64,000 nt of DNA from Gibbula magus (lineage: Eukaryota; Mollusca; Gastropoda; Trochida; Trochidae), in the NCBI GenBank assembly GCA_936450465.1, contig OW388299.1, forward strand, positions 36,467,548 through 36,531,547, read 5' to 3'. This document shows positions 46,728 to 58,076 of this stretch, piece after piece. The position numbers were made by a program, and so were the translations under genes. How positions within the stretch are numbered: position 1 is the stretch's first letter; every line of letters starts with the position of its first letter. Below the pieces are notes generated by a model, which worked only from the letters and a program-made list of their open reading frames with translations, was not told the DNA's origin and ran no database searches.

Positions 46728-49700
46728 TAGGAGTTTATATTAAGAATGAGGGGGATGTATAAGTGATGGGGAGGGGGTAAAATTGGGGGATTCCTTTCCC
46801 CCGAAAGTCATTTATCGGCGTCAAAACAATGTCTGCAAGTCATGAACTCCAGAATGTATTCCACAGAAGCTGTGACCTATTACGCGTGTACGTCTCAATG
46901 ACTTGTGATCGTTGTACACAGAGTGGGTAACATTTAACACGAGTAACATTCATTTTGGGTAACATTTAGTGGTCGTCTGCGATGTTTACAGTATGTGACA
47001 TCTATATGAGCATGTACAGCTGCTCTGCTTGGTTCACATTGCGAACTTTTGGAAGAGGTTAAAACATCCAGCATTAATCAAGCGGATACTATTGAAACAT
47101 TATGTCTGCATCAGGTATTTTCCAGAATGTTTAGCAAATACACTCAAGTCACCGTGGTTGGAACTTACTTTACATCTGTAGAAATGAGCAATTTATACAT
47201 AACTTATTTCATAGTTGTGCTATAGCTATTTTATAATATGTTTGTCACAGAAATAATTTCATATTCCAAATTAAATTCAACGCATTCGTAACTGAAATGG
47301 ATAAAGTTATTCAATTAAATCTAACACCTTTCTTGGGTTAATTTCCTAAATATTAATTTCACCAATACCGGTACCATACAGAATTAAAGCACCAAGTACA
47401 AATCATGAATCTCAGCATAGCAACACGAACATGCAGGTCGAACACGCCTGTTGCTCGGACAGATTTGGTTAGACACACGCCTTATAGATTAACGACCAGC
47501 GTATTTTACTCTGTGCAATTTGAGCCCTTAACACTTTAAATCATTTTTTAAACACATGTTTAACCGAACAGTCAAGTTCAGGATTGTAAAAACATGTTCA
47601 AACCTCTTTATGCAAAATATGTCGACAAAGTGGGTTGTTTTTAAGTGAACACTTTGGATTGTTATGAGAATTACCTTATCTTGTAAACACGTAGCCAGTT
47701 TTTGCGAGACTCGCTCAAAGAAAACAGTGGCAATTGAATAAACATGATGCACCCAGCCAGACATATCGTATTACACCCAATTTTCAGGTATGCTGAAAGT
47801 AAATAGAATCAGCTTATGACACAACAAACGTTGAAAGAACACCAACATCGAACAGAAACCCTCTTTATATACATGGGGTTTGGTAGTGCATTAAACATAC
47901 TTTTTCGTAAAACACAATATTCCTATACTTGTAATGTATTTAACACAGAGTAGTAATGTTGTATGTTTCCATAATATCGAATCTATGCAATAAAACATTG
48001 GCATTCAGTCAGAAAATAACAAAAAGTAAAGGTTTGGAATGATAACTGGCCACTTTGTGTTAAAGGTTGTGTGTTATGCTTTGTTTTTTTATGCTGGTAT
48101 CTATTATATTTTGTGACTGTATCATTTTATCCTTGAAAAAATATTTCCAAGTAACCATACCAATATACACTTACTTATCTAGTAAACAAACATTCGCTGT
48201 TTTCCTAAGATTACTAGCTGATACAGTATCCTCTAATATACAATATGTAAACTAACTCAACCACGAGGTTATGACTGCAGCTGTCACGGAGGGTCAGTTT
48301 ATTGTAAGTATCCACACCTATATCCAAACTATCATACTATGCGAACCTAAAACCTTGCATGCTCAGCATAAACATACAAACAGAGCGCCACGTCATGCAA
48401 TCAGAACACAGCACGCTATTGACTTATGCACGAGAAGTCCGTGCAGCACGTTCGCAGTAAATAAGCAAGCACATAGCCCCCAGATATGCGAGACAGTGAG
48501 TTTTTCTTACACAAATATCATGTCTTGGGTTTATTTATAAACCTTGTAAGGAATCACTTTCTATATCATCCTAAGTAACGACATAACGTCTTCATTCGCC
48601 ATTATCAGTTTTAAAGAACAGTGCCATTTTATAAGACCACCCTAATGTTAGGTCACCTCGACCCAGACGAGATAACACGTTCAACACGGGAAATGCGTGC
48701 TTTGTCGAATTTGGACGATCATGTTTGGGGATCTTAAAACTTAAGGGATGGGAATGGGGATTTACAAACTGTCATTCTTAATATGTCATTCTACAGTTAG
48801 GCCTATACAAACCAAGATAAGTTATCTTTCATAACCAATTGTTGTATCATGGTATTTACTGATGCATGCCGTGCAATTTAATCTATTCACAAACAATATC
48901 ATGTATCTATGTTTATTTCAAAACCAGCCTCAGTTATTGTTAATGCAACATGCATATCATTGTCATTTGTCATAAAAAAAATATTTTTATATCTGAACTT
49001 CTATCTGTGGATTTTCCGTACAACTCACCATCATCTATAACATGAAATATTTTCGATTTCATGAACGAAAATATGTTTATTTATTTAAATATTTTAAGCA
49101 TAACATATACATGTATAGTCGTATATTAAATCCTGAATAGGTCTAAGTCTTTACTAAAAACAACATGATGTTGTATTTCTTCACATCGTACAATTTCCCT
49201 TCACAAGGCATAACTCATGCAAGTATCCATTTATTTAAGCTTTTGAACTTCATAGCACCAACACGGGAAAATAAAGGAAAAGCTCTTCAATTAGCCAGTG
49301 ACTGATACTTGCACGAATATTTCCTTGCGGGGAAGTTGTTAGATATGAGGGAAAACATCAGTATACCGAAGAGCACAGAAGTACAGATACAGTGCACTGC
49401 AAGAAAGTAAAGGAAACGCGACAAGACTTGAATTAGCCAATGCTGGAGACTTCTGCGAGTTATGCATTGTGGGGGAAGTTTTGGTTTATCAGCGATACAA
49501 ATTGTAATAGCACAGATAATAACGTAGCAGAAGTTATACTAGACAAAGGGGAGGACCAGACCCTAGATTATCAAAGCTTTCTTAGTGTTAAGATAGTACT
49601 AAGAACCATAGAATAGCATGATTCGTTTACGGCTTAACACTTAGAGAGATTTGAAAACCCAAACTCATATTTGTCAATTATATTTTAGTTGACTTGGCAA

Positions 49701-51558
49701 AATAAAGTTCTCTGGATACAGTTCAGGCCATTGACGTAACGTTATTTTACAATGCATCTACATTTTCTTGCACAACAATAAGGGCAAATAAACACTGACA
49801 TACTGACAACGTCATCACTACCAACCACCAGAATAAGCAAGTGATTCTTGTAGGATTTAAACGATTTAAACATTTATCCACATAAATGAGGTTAATTTCC
49901 TTTGAACCAACGCCATGCATGTGTGGGGCTAATTCACCCATTTCTGCCCAAAGGCGCGAACATCAACCTAATAGGAAATGTGTTTGAAATGAAGCCATGT
50001 TTTTAAAATCTACTTGCGTTAAAACATTCAAGTAGCGTCAACATTAGTTAATGCTGGTAGTAAATTGAGTTGTGTTTTAGACTTAGTACAAGTCTTATAT
50101 ATTCTTATTGGTTAAACCATGTTAGATTTTGTCTTTTGATATGCCAAAAACAAACAAAACCAATGCCAACTCTTAGCTTCAAATTCAGATTTACATAAAA
50201 AGGAATACCATGCCCTGCTATCAAGAATCCACTTGATTAAGACATATGTTTTCTTAGTACAAATATTACAATATACCTTTGTTATTTTTGTACCCATTTA
50301 CCCTTAACAATTGTTGAGGATGACAATGGTGACTGAGACCATCTCATTAAAACAAATATCGCTAAGATATCTAATAGAAATATTTGGTTAAAATGTCACC
50401 CAGGTCCTGAAGATAAGGTAAAGCAAAACAACGTCTATATAAATTCAAAGGTCTGAAAGTAAATATAAAAGGTAATTGAGAATGCACAGTGATGCATTCG
50501 CTCTCTTAAAGATTTCCGCCCAGTTCCCAATATAAGGATATAATTTAATCTTATGTATATATTTTAGAAGATAATTTATTTTATACCGAAATATTTTATT
50601 TGAAAAAATCCAGATGAAATAAGTGTAGGCGTAATGAGAAGAAGGAGCAAACTAGTGTCGAGTCTTATAGAACCACTAAAAGTCAAACTTTTAAAGAAAG
50701 TGAAATAAAAACGGACCTCATATATATTGAGCTATATTTATGTATAAGATGTCAACATCAGTTGCCTTGGTGTAAGAATGGACTTCAGAATCTCGTATAT
50801 TTCATTCATAGACGTTTAAATAATTATCATATATTTGCAAAATACATACCCCCTGAGGTGCCCCCTCGCCCGTTCGAAAGATGCGAAATTATATATTCAA
50901 TTGCAAAATGGTCACAACATACACAGGACGTCATAACAATGTAAAAGTATATAAAGTCCTTGAATGAACTAATAAAATTGGAGGGAAAACACAGCTTTGC
51001 CGTACGCCTAATATAAGACAGATGTGTTTGAGAAACCCTTTCGTGGTACTATAATGTGCACTTATGCTCCTAGAAAGACTTTTGCCATTAACTGCATATT
51101 TGGTTGGACTTCCCGTGTTGCCTATAACGACTAGTAGCCTTACATGCGTTCAAATATACACGTTTGAAAGATTCTGCATGATAATAACGTGATTCTCGTA
51201 TCTTTCACATGGATTGAATTTACTTTCATGTTGCTATTTTGTCATATCTGCGATGACCATGTGATACGGCATAAATTTAAGACTTAAGATTTAATCAAAA
51301 GGGAAGAATATTCTTTTCTTGACTAATACATTCACTAGTGTGATTCTCAACAGAGTCAAAAACAAAATACTGACAGGGGAAAAAGTCAGGTTTGAATATC
51401 TTTGATAAGCTTATGTTTTGTTAACAAGTGTTGATCGTGTCACGCATCATGGTACGATAATATTGTTCTATCTTTATGCACGTGCACCAATGGGGTGCTA
51501 TCATAGACATTAAACATGCATAAACTATGAACTCTAAGTGAATAAAAGATGTTGGTTC
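46728..51558 (-). repeat. Right arm of palindromic unit 2
   Basis: Reverse-complement match to about 33428-28240. The start (GGAGTTTATATTAAGAATGA) mirrors 33400-33430. The arm lacks the Tigger-like MITE and the 67-bp duplication of left arm 1. An 89-codon plus frame at 48271-48540 starts with ATGACTGCAGCTGTCACGG and contains a donor-like GTAAGT 32 bases in; an 81-codon counterpart is at 60945-61190. A 61-codon minus frame at 50112-50297 has an 88-90% identical partner at 62826-63011. I recognise neither. Confidence 0.85.
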
Positions 51559-51923
51559 ATAATGCACCATCTTAGACTTTAATTTGTTGACTCGTCATTA
51601 CTGCAGGAGAGTCGTAAAATATAAAAAGCCATATTTCACTCTTCAATATTTCACCTTGCAAATGAGATTCCTAAACGACGAAATATAACAAGTTATTATC
51701 CATATGGTTATAAATAATCGAGTTAATACTTTTTATATGAGCACATGTGCACATATCACTTTTGCCTAGCAACCATTGTTTCACCGCGACTTCCCGTATT
51801 TTGTCGTCTGTGACGTCATATAAAACGATTGTTCGTGGCGTCACTGTGGCTTGCCGTCACTAGAGAAGTGGCCCGTTTCTTGACTAATTTTACTCGGATC
51901 AAATCGAATAGAACGGGTAATAA
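51559..51923. other. Unique spacer after unit 2
   Basis: Holds one CRE-like TGACGTCA (51811-51818) and a CGTCACTGTGGCTTGCCGTC phrase. No gene seen. Confidence 0.4.
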
Positions 51924-52871
51924 AGAAATTATTACACTCGAAAGTATGTCATATGACTTTTACGAAACTCGTGTAATGAGGTCTAAATGTTACACACATT
52001 GACTTCATACTGAGGGCTTTCAGTACCTTTATTTTCAGAATGTTAACTCTCGTAGTTTCGGCTTAATCCGAGTGAAAACATATAATAGAAGAACAAGGGA
52101 ATTGCGACTTTTACACCGTCTGTGGGCGTGACCTGACATCCTTTGTCTCTGTTATTCAAATTGTGAAAATAGTTACGTCATACGAACTTGTTATGATTGT
52201 CTTTTTGGTTTGTAGTGTTCCTGTCTATCATATACAAACATATTTATGTCTCTGAATGCATTTTGAAAATTCCCCCCATGTTAAAATTGTCAGTGTTATT
52301 ATCTGTAATTTTGTACCCGTTCTCACAACCGGAAATGAATGTTGAGCATAGATGTTATTGTTGATTCGTATAGACCATAGTCCTGTCTTACCTTTCCTGG
52401 ACAAATCTTGAAATTTGGGGTTAAACCTTATGCGTTATCTCCCTTTGAAGTTTGCGATTTTCAAAATTTGTCGGACTTTAAAAGGTAACTGCGCAACAAG
52501 TATAACGAGTTCGCTAATTTTTTGGACTATCGTTTAATCACCAATTCTTTAGCTGCACATATATGCAAGTTTGAGCTCTTAGATGCTAGTATCTTCAGAG
52601 GAGAAGATTGTCAAAGGTGCATGGGGTCAGTAAAAATAAAAAGTGTCTAAAATCAATATGACGGATTGAACCATTCCATCTTTCAGTCTAAATGCATACC
52701 ATTAAATAATACTAAAAACATTTTGAGATGGAGGTCGGAAAAGCTTCTTTACCTTCCATGTGCCCTTAGTTCAAATTGTGTCCATGGCAACCAGCTGTCG
52801 CTCGGGCAATACAAAAATTCACACTCGTTTCGTAAAAGTCATATGACACACTTTCTCGGGTAATAATCTCT
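51924..52871. mobile_element. 948-bp non-autonomous inverted-repeat element
   Basis: The left end (AGAAATTATTACACTCGAAA then GTATGTCATATGACTTTTAC, 51924-51974) and the mirror of the right end (52821-52871) agree at about 44 of 51 bases. The interior encodes nothing recognisable. The right end abuts the LINE remnant at 52873. No clear target duplication was found. Confidence 0.6.
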
Positions 52872-52872
52872 A

Positions 52873-54332
52873 TGGGTACACAGAGTAAGAAGGTTTTATT
52901 TAGTGTTTTTAAAATATTGACTTAACTTTGTTATATATCTCATGAATTATTTTTTAAAATATTTGACATGAAGATAGCTCCTGTTTTACTCTATGGTTGC
53001 GGAGGTGTGCGGATTATGTCAGAATGATTATATGGAATCTGTACCTACTTAGGCTACTTTGACCAAATAACATAGCTGATCTGGTGAATGTGGGAGATAC
53101 ACACTCTATATTGTTGCATACAAAATGGCTATCAAATATTGGTTAAAATTATTAAATATGTCTGATACTCGGCATCCAAAAAAATATTATTATATAATGT
53201 TAAAGGGTATAGAAAATAATAAAGTTTATTGGGCTTCGAAGTGTCGAGATTTATTTACAGTTTGGGCTTTGGCTTTGTTTTGGGACCAACAATTTGTTTA
53301 TCTTCCTACTTCGCTTTTCTCAGAATTTCTGTGTCGACTAAAATGTATTCATGAACAGAATTTGGTATAGTTCAATTCAAAATGGTACCAAATCCATATC
53401 TTACTCTTGTTTCAAAGTTTCACTGTCTAAGGAATTATATTTGAATGCGGTTGTTGTTAATTATAAAAAGTTTAGAGTACCATTAGCCCAATTAAGGTGT
53501 TTTTCGCATCAATTAAGAATTGAAACGGGCCGGTTTTTTAATATAGATAGAAATGATAGACTATGTTTACATTGCGACGAAGGCTATATTCAGGGTGAAT
53601 ACCATTTCCTTCTCGTGTGTTCCAAAGTTAAAGAGCTCCCTCTAAATCATTTGCTGGAAGTGTCAGTCTGATTAAAATCGACGGTTTTCCGTGGAATAAA
53701 AATTGCAAAATAGTGCATCTACCGGGATACGAACTCATATCAGTCGTAGGTTCCACGCCAAACGGTCTGAATACAGCCCGTAGACTCGCGTGTTCGAGCG
53801 CAATTCAGGCAGCCAATCAAAAGATGCCCAACAAATGCTTTCGGTGCGAGAAGCTAGGGGCAGATAACTCCAAACAGCTATCCTTTTGTCTGTTCCGAAT
53901 GCTTTCAAAACAGCGACCGTTTAAATACTATGATGTGATTGGTCAGCTATTTGACTGAGCTTTGGCTGCGCTAAACTGGTTCGGAACACACGCCTATACG
54001 GGATGTTCTCAGACCTTGTGGCGAGGAATCTACAGAACCTGTTCGTATCCCGGTAGATATATTATTTAGCAAATTTTATTCCTCGGAACTAGGTCGATTT
54101 TAATCAGACTGCTGGAAGTGTGTTGTACAAATCCAAATACAACTAAATCTAAAATCATCATGTCAACATGGAATTGTAAACTCCTCAATAATTTAGCAAG
54201 CTTCATTATTCATGCCATGTACCAAAGATTTAAATGATGGACAGCTGATGTACACATCATGTACCTGTCATATACAACATATGTAGTTATGGGCCGATGG
54301 CCTACACTTCAGTAATAAAAGAATTGAATTGA
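52873..54332 (+). pseudogene. LINE (non-LTR retrotransposon) ORF2 3' end, decayed and interrupted
   Basis: LINE ORF2 makes the endonuclease/reverse transcriptase that copies the element; here only the part after the polymerase palm survives. Visible in order: a KIAPVLLYG phrase (52970-53000, family pattern 'FD..i.PilLYGsEvW'); GECGRYTLYIVAYKM..IKYWLKLL (about 53083-53150); WAS..C then a frameshift near 53360; SHQLRIETGRFF; and a C-x2-C-x9-H-x4-C zinc-knuckle (53564-53620). The frame resumes after the 448-bp insertion at 53664-54111 and stops near 54236. The tail ends in AGTAATAAAAGAATTGAATTG, typical for this LINE type. Several stops and the missing 5' part show it is dead. Confidence 0.85.
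53664..54111. mobile_element. 448-bp inverted-repeat element nested in the LINE, 10-bp target duplication
   Basis: Both ends start CAGTCTGATTAAAATCGAC on their own strand, and the similarity extends for 71 bases (61 matches, including ATCTACCGGGATACGAAC). Target duplication CTGGAAGTGT at 53654-53663 and 54112-54121. Removing the element and one duplicate rejoins the LINE frame. A 10-bp duplication fits Mutator-like elements (usually 8-11). The interior frames at 53713-53958 are not recognised. Confidence 0.88.
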
Positions 54333-54928
54333 CACAACATGTAACCATGGTTTAGTCTTATTTCTCAGTCGTGGATTAAGCTATGTTGTCTTTGTGTTGG
54401 CAAGGTTTCTTTTGGACACTAGTTTATGTCATGTTTATGTCATGAAGTAAGTTGAACTGACAAATTTAATGTTTGATATATAATGCAATCCTTGCAGTTA
54501 TGGCAAAATTCAGTCAGTTTAATGAGCAGCTAGCCGCATGTAAGAGTTCATTAGTGACGTCAGATTGTTTATTCGTGACGTCATGTTCTTGAGTGTTGAT
54601 CTTTGATCTTTGGTTTCTAATACAATCTAAACTGAACTAAATGAAAATGATATGTTCTTACTGCTGATGAAATGAGGCACAGCAATGTTATTCTTTCCTT
54701 TAACGATATATTTTTAATACCATCCATTTTTTTACGAAAACAGACAAAACATTGTAGTTCCTATCGACACATATTTATGCCTTTGGAACATAAAAATAAA
54801 GTTTTGTTTGTCATAGATATAAGTTGCCCAATAGCCAAACCTTGAAGCATGGTCCTTGCAATGATAGCTTGTTGATCAGTCATGCGGTCGAGGCAGGGCT
54901 TGCAGTTCTGGATGGGCTTGATATGGTG
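54333..54928. other. Unique spacer with two CRE-like sites
   Basis: TGACGTCA occurs at 54555-54562 and 54576-54583, 21 bp apart (two helical turns). No gene start is evident nearby. Confidence 0.35.
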
Positions 54929-55127
54929 CATCCTCGGTTACCCATGGTTTTATATATGCTCCGTTACTCTCCACTATATCACCCATGGTTTTATATATGC
55001 TCCGTTACTCTCCACTATATCACCCACCCATGGTTTTATATATGCTCCGTTACTCTCCACTATATCACCCAGGGTGATATAGTGGAGAGTAACGGAGCAT
55101 ATATAAAACCATGGGTAACCGAGGATG
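54929..55127. mobile_element. 199-bp MITE with CATCCTCG ends and 9-bp target duplication
   Basis: Ends CATCCTCGGTTACCCATGG and CCATGGGTAACCGAGGATG are perfect mirrors. Flanks GATATGGTG (54920-54928) and GATAAGGTG (55128-55136) form a 9-bp duplication with one change. The left arm unit (CCATGGTTTTATATATGCTC + CGTTACTCTCCACTATATCA) is tandemly present three times at 41-45 bp spacing, while the right arm has one inverted copy. It shares the CATCCTCG terminus and duplication length with the helicase-bearing element at 37563. Confidence 0.85.
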
Positions 55128-55137
55128 GATAAGGTGC

Positions 55138-55770
55138 TAGAAGTCTATAGTCCCTTGAAGTACAAACATGTTTAATAAATCTAATAGCATGACTATGTAC
55201 TGTAAACCGTGCTTTATCTGAACAATAACAACATGCTGTGAGGAATGTTCTGACTTACCACTTCCGGCTGTGATGCGCGACCGAGTTCTGGTCAAACAGA
55301 TCCGAAAAACACCTCCCTGAACATTGCTTTAGTCGGTTGTTTGTGTTTTTATGCACGTGCAAATACTTTTTGCAACCTTTGGAATATTTTCCTGAAAAAA
55401 TGTCTCCGATTTCAGAACCTGTTGATAGAAACGTTCGTGTTGTTTGTTGTTTATATTTCATTTAATAACATAATCATTATACTCAACGTATTTATTAAGT
55501 GCAATTTTGTTACTTTACAATTACTGTAAGGGATATAAAATCCACCAACTCTAGGAGTCTTGAAATGACTTGGTTTAAGCGTGTTTTATTATAAGCTAGC
55601 ATACATAAATTGAATATCAATGATAAATACACACTCTATTGCTGAAATACATTCTTCAGTTGCCAGGGGCAATGACATAAGTTAAATGTTTGGGATGAAT
55701 AAAGCAATAACGTTTGATCAATTTGTGAAAACACTTGATCGGTTAGTATTCAGTTTAGAAGAACACCATC
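55138..55770 (-). repeat. Duplicated segment A, minus copy
   Basis: Inverted match of 27230-28070. The 68-codon minus frame (55255-55461) corresponds in its first 25 residues to a plus frame at 27561 (RTFLS..AEIGD / RTFLS..SEIGD) and then diverges through indels. Both copies keep CCGGAAGTGGTAAGTCAG. A MITE sits immediately at its inner end (55127). Confidence 0.72.
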
Positions 55771-56062
55771 TTAATTTATTAATGTATTACTTTTTACATT
55801 TTACATAATATCATATTTTTCTATTCATACCATATTTTGATCTAATAAATACGAACAAAATTGTGCTTGTATGATAGACCCTCTTCCAAACACCCTGTAT
55901 CAACCCAGCGGACAGATAACCTGTATGAAACCCTCGTCAAGGGCAAAAACCGGTATCAGCCAGTCGTCAAGGGAGTTAAACCTCAAACCCTGTGTACGAG
56001 ACAAATAGATACAAGTCACAAGGAATTAAGAGTTGTCTCCTTTTGCACAGCATACATTCAAC

Positions 56063-56160
56063 ATGGCGGACATCGCTGAAAAACGCCTCAGTATGTGCAG
56101 ATCGTATACTGTTTGTGAGCTTGACACCATCATTGAATCGACAGTTGCCGTGGAAATGAG
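56063..56160 (+). CDS. Possible first coding exon
   Basis: ATG in good context (TTCAACATGGCGGAC) opens 32 codons plus 2 bases, beginning MADIAEKRLSMCRSYTVCEL, then meets a donor-like AG|GTAAAC at 56161. Composition is balanced and unlike the AT-driven chance frames around it. I do not recognise the protein. No second exon was found before the fold-back element (56373) and the duplicated loop (56640), so it may be a relic. Confidence 0.35.
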
Positions 56161-56372
56161 GTAAACTTTGAATCAAACGAAATGGGTACATAGAAAATGC
56201 GAAACCGAAACACCGTAAGAAAAACAAACATGTGACATGAGAACATTTTCGAAGTTAGTTATGGGTAACATTGTGTTGTCATGATAATTTCAAAATTCTG
56301 GAATTAAAGTTTATGAATGTTTAACTTACAAAATGTCTTTTGGTTGATTTTTTGGAAAGTGTATATGATAAA

Positions 56373-56482
56373 CATAGTTTTGTATGGGTGTTTTCATATC
56401 ACATCCTGTATCAGCCCTCGGGCTGATATTGGGGTCTCGAGCTGATACAGAATGTGATATGAAAACACCCATACAAAACTAT
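56373..56482. repeat. Fold-back repeat (ATATCACATCC...TGTGATAT family), clean copy
   Basis: ATAGTTTTGTATGGGTGTTT + TCATATCACATCC is mirrored by GAATGTGATATGAAAACACC + CATACAAAACTAT. The inner CAGCCCTCGGGCTG hairpin and CTGATACAG mirror complete an almost full palindrome. Sibling of 3459-3575. Confidence 0.82.
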
Positions 56483-56639
56483 ATATATACGCCACCATCA
56501 TCTCACCTCATCTCAGACTCGTAAGCGTACCTGTCTCTGAAACAAGTATATGGATATGTACAGATTACAATAGCTATTTTTTAAATACTCATTTTGATTA
56601 AGAATAATTCTGTGAATAAATAAAACGATCGTTGAAAAT

Positions 56640-57790
56640 ATTGAAGTGTGTAACAGTTGATATTGTGATCCTTGTTGTGCGCCATGGCCATGTCTAGGAA
56701 ATTTTAATGATTAAATGATTTTATGGATCTCCATCCACGTGATTTTATTTTTTTTACTCTTTCAGTTTTATATGTTTATATTTCATGGAGACTAATTCTT
56801 ATATACAGTCATGGGTAAGGAGTGCAGTCACAAGCAATATGAAAATGAAGACATCTAGAGTCTTCTTTTAATTTAATTTAAATTTAAAAGTTAATTTTAA
56901 TTTTACATTGAGCCAACACATTTTAGTCTAAGCACAATTGTAAAAGTGGAATTTCCCAAGATTCAATATACCAAAGAGTCTTACTTTCTTGACTCACATA
57001 ATACAATATATTCAAATTTGAAACTGTGTATACACTGTCTAGATACCATTAATCATGTCAGGCTATGTGACTTCATATGAAATGACAATCCCCGATTAAA
57101 ACTACAATAGTTTTTCATTCGCAAAATTTGCATTTGCATAAACACAACACTAGATTTCGTTCTGATATGTGAACGAGTACGAAAGTCAGTAGAATTAAGG
57201 TACAGTCAACATTGTGTTTAAATCCTTCAGGAGAGACGTTATGGTATGCCGGGTTTTATGGTATACACTGGCTGCGTGATGACTAACTCGTTGAGGTGCA
57301 GTATACCAGGACACATGTTTCATCTCGGAGAAAGTGTAGGGATGTCGGTGATGTACAGCTACAGATCAGAACTATATATATACAAGATACAACTGTGTAA
57401 GTATGAGCTGAAGATGTTGCAGTGGTTGATCGAGAAAACAAAAATCAAAAATAAAACACAAACAACCACAAAACACCACCCGTTTTGAATTTATTAAAAT
57501 ATAAATCTGATTGACCGCCTGGGTGACCCCACCACCCCTTTTCCAATATATGTGGACACGCAATCCCCCACCACCTTTTCCTCCAATCCCGCAGCACCCC
57601 CAACCTCATCCTAAACCCCCACCCTATTCCACACCACCTACAGATCCGACTTTGTGTTTAACATTACTTACTGAAGTTCGGTAAGAAAGAAACATGCATA
57701 TAGGTAGGCATAAAAGTTTAATTGATTAAAGCACTATTTGATTGTCGATTTCCTCAGAAAATCTATCTCTGAAAAACCGAGTTTCAAATT
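56640..57790 (+). repeat. Loop fragment of palindromic unit 3
   Basis: Direct match to about 35785-36650 of unit 1, starting just after the place where units 1 and 2 have the TTAA-family MITE. More diverged than the unit 1/unit 2 pair. A C-rich tract (57530-57640) follows the conserved phrase TATGAGCTGAAGATGTTGCA. Confidence 0.75.
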
Positions 57791-58076
57791 CCCTGTGAAG
57801 TCGATCGATGTTAATTAAAGTCATTGGAAAAACATCAACAACATCTGTCTAGGTTTCCAAGATTTATTATTCAAACGAACGACACTCAGTCTGAAAACCT
57901 AGTTGTAGTTAACTCTTTGTTACACATGTACAAATTGCTATTTGGTAAATTTTAACACATATCCGAAGACGAAAATTACTAATTGTATGTTATCCCGAAT
58001 AAAACACTTTGTATATTGATAATGTAGCTGCATATATTGGTGCTAAAATTGTGAGGATAGAAAAATTAGAGCCATG

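Noticed and set aside
28240..51558. Maverick/Polinton or other giant virus-like transposon with long terminal inverted repeats
   Set aside because: No integrase, polymerase B, capsid or protease trace in the loop or arms; arms are longer than expected for that class.
53713..53958. 81-codon frame inside the 448-bp element
   Set aside because: No transposase motif; length and composition fit chance in a GC-richer MITE.
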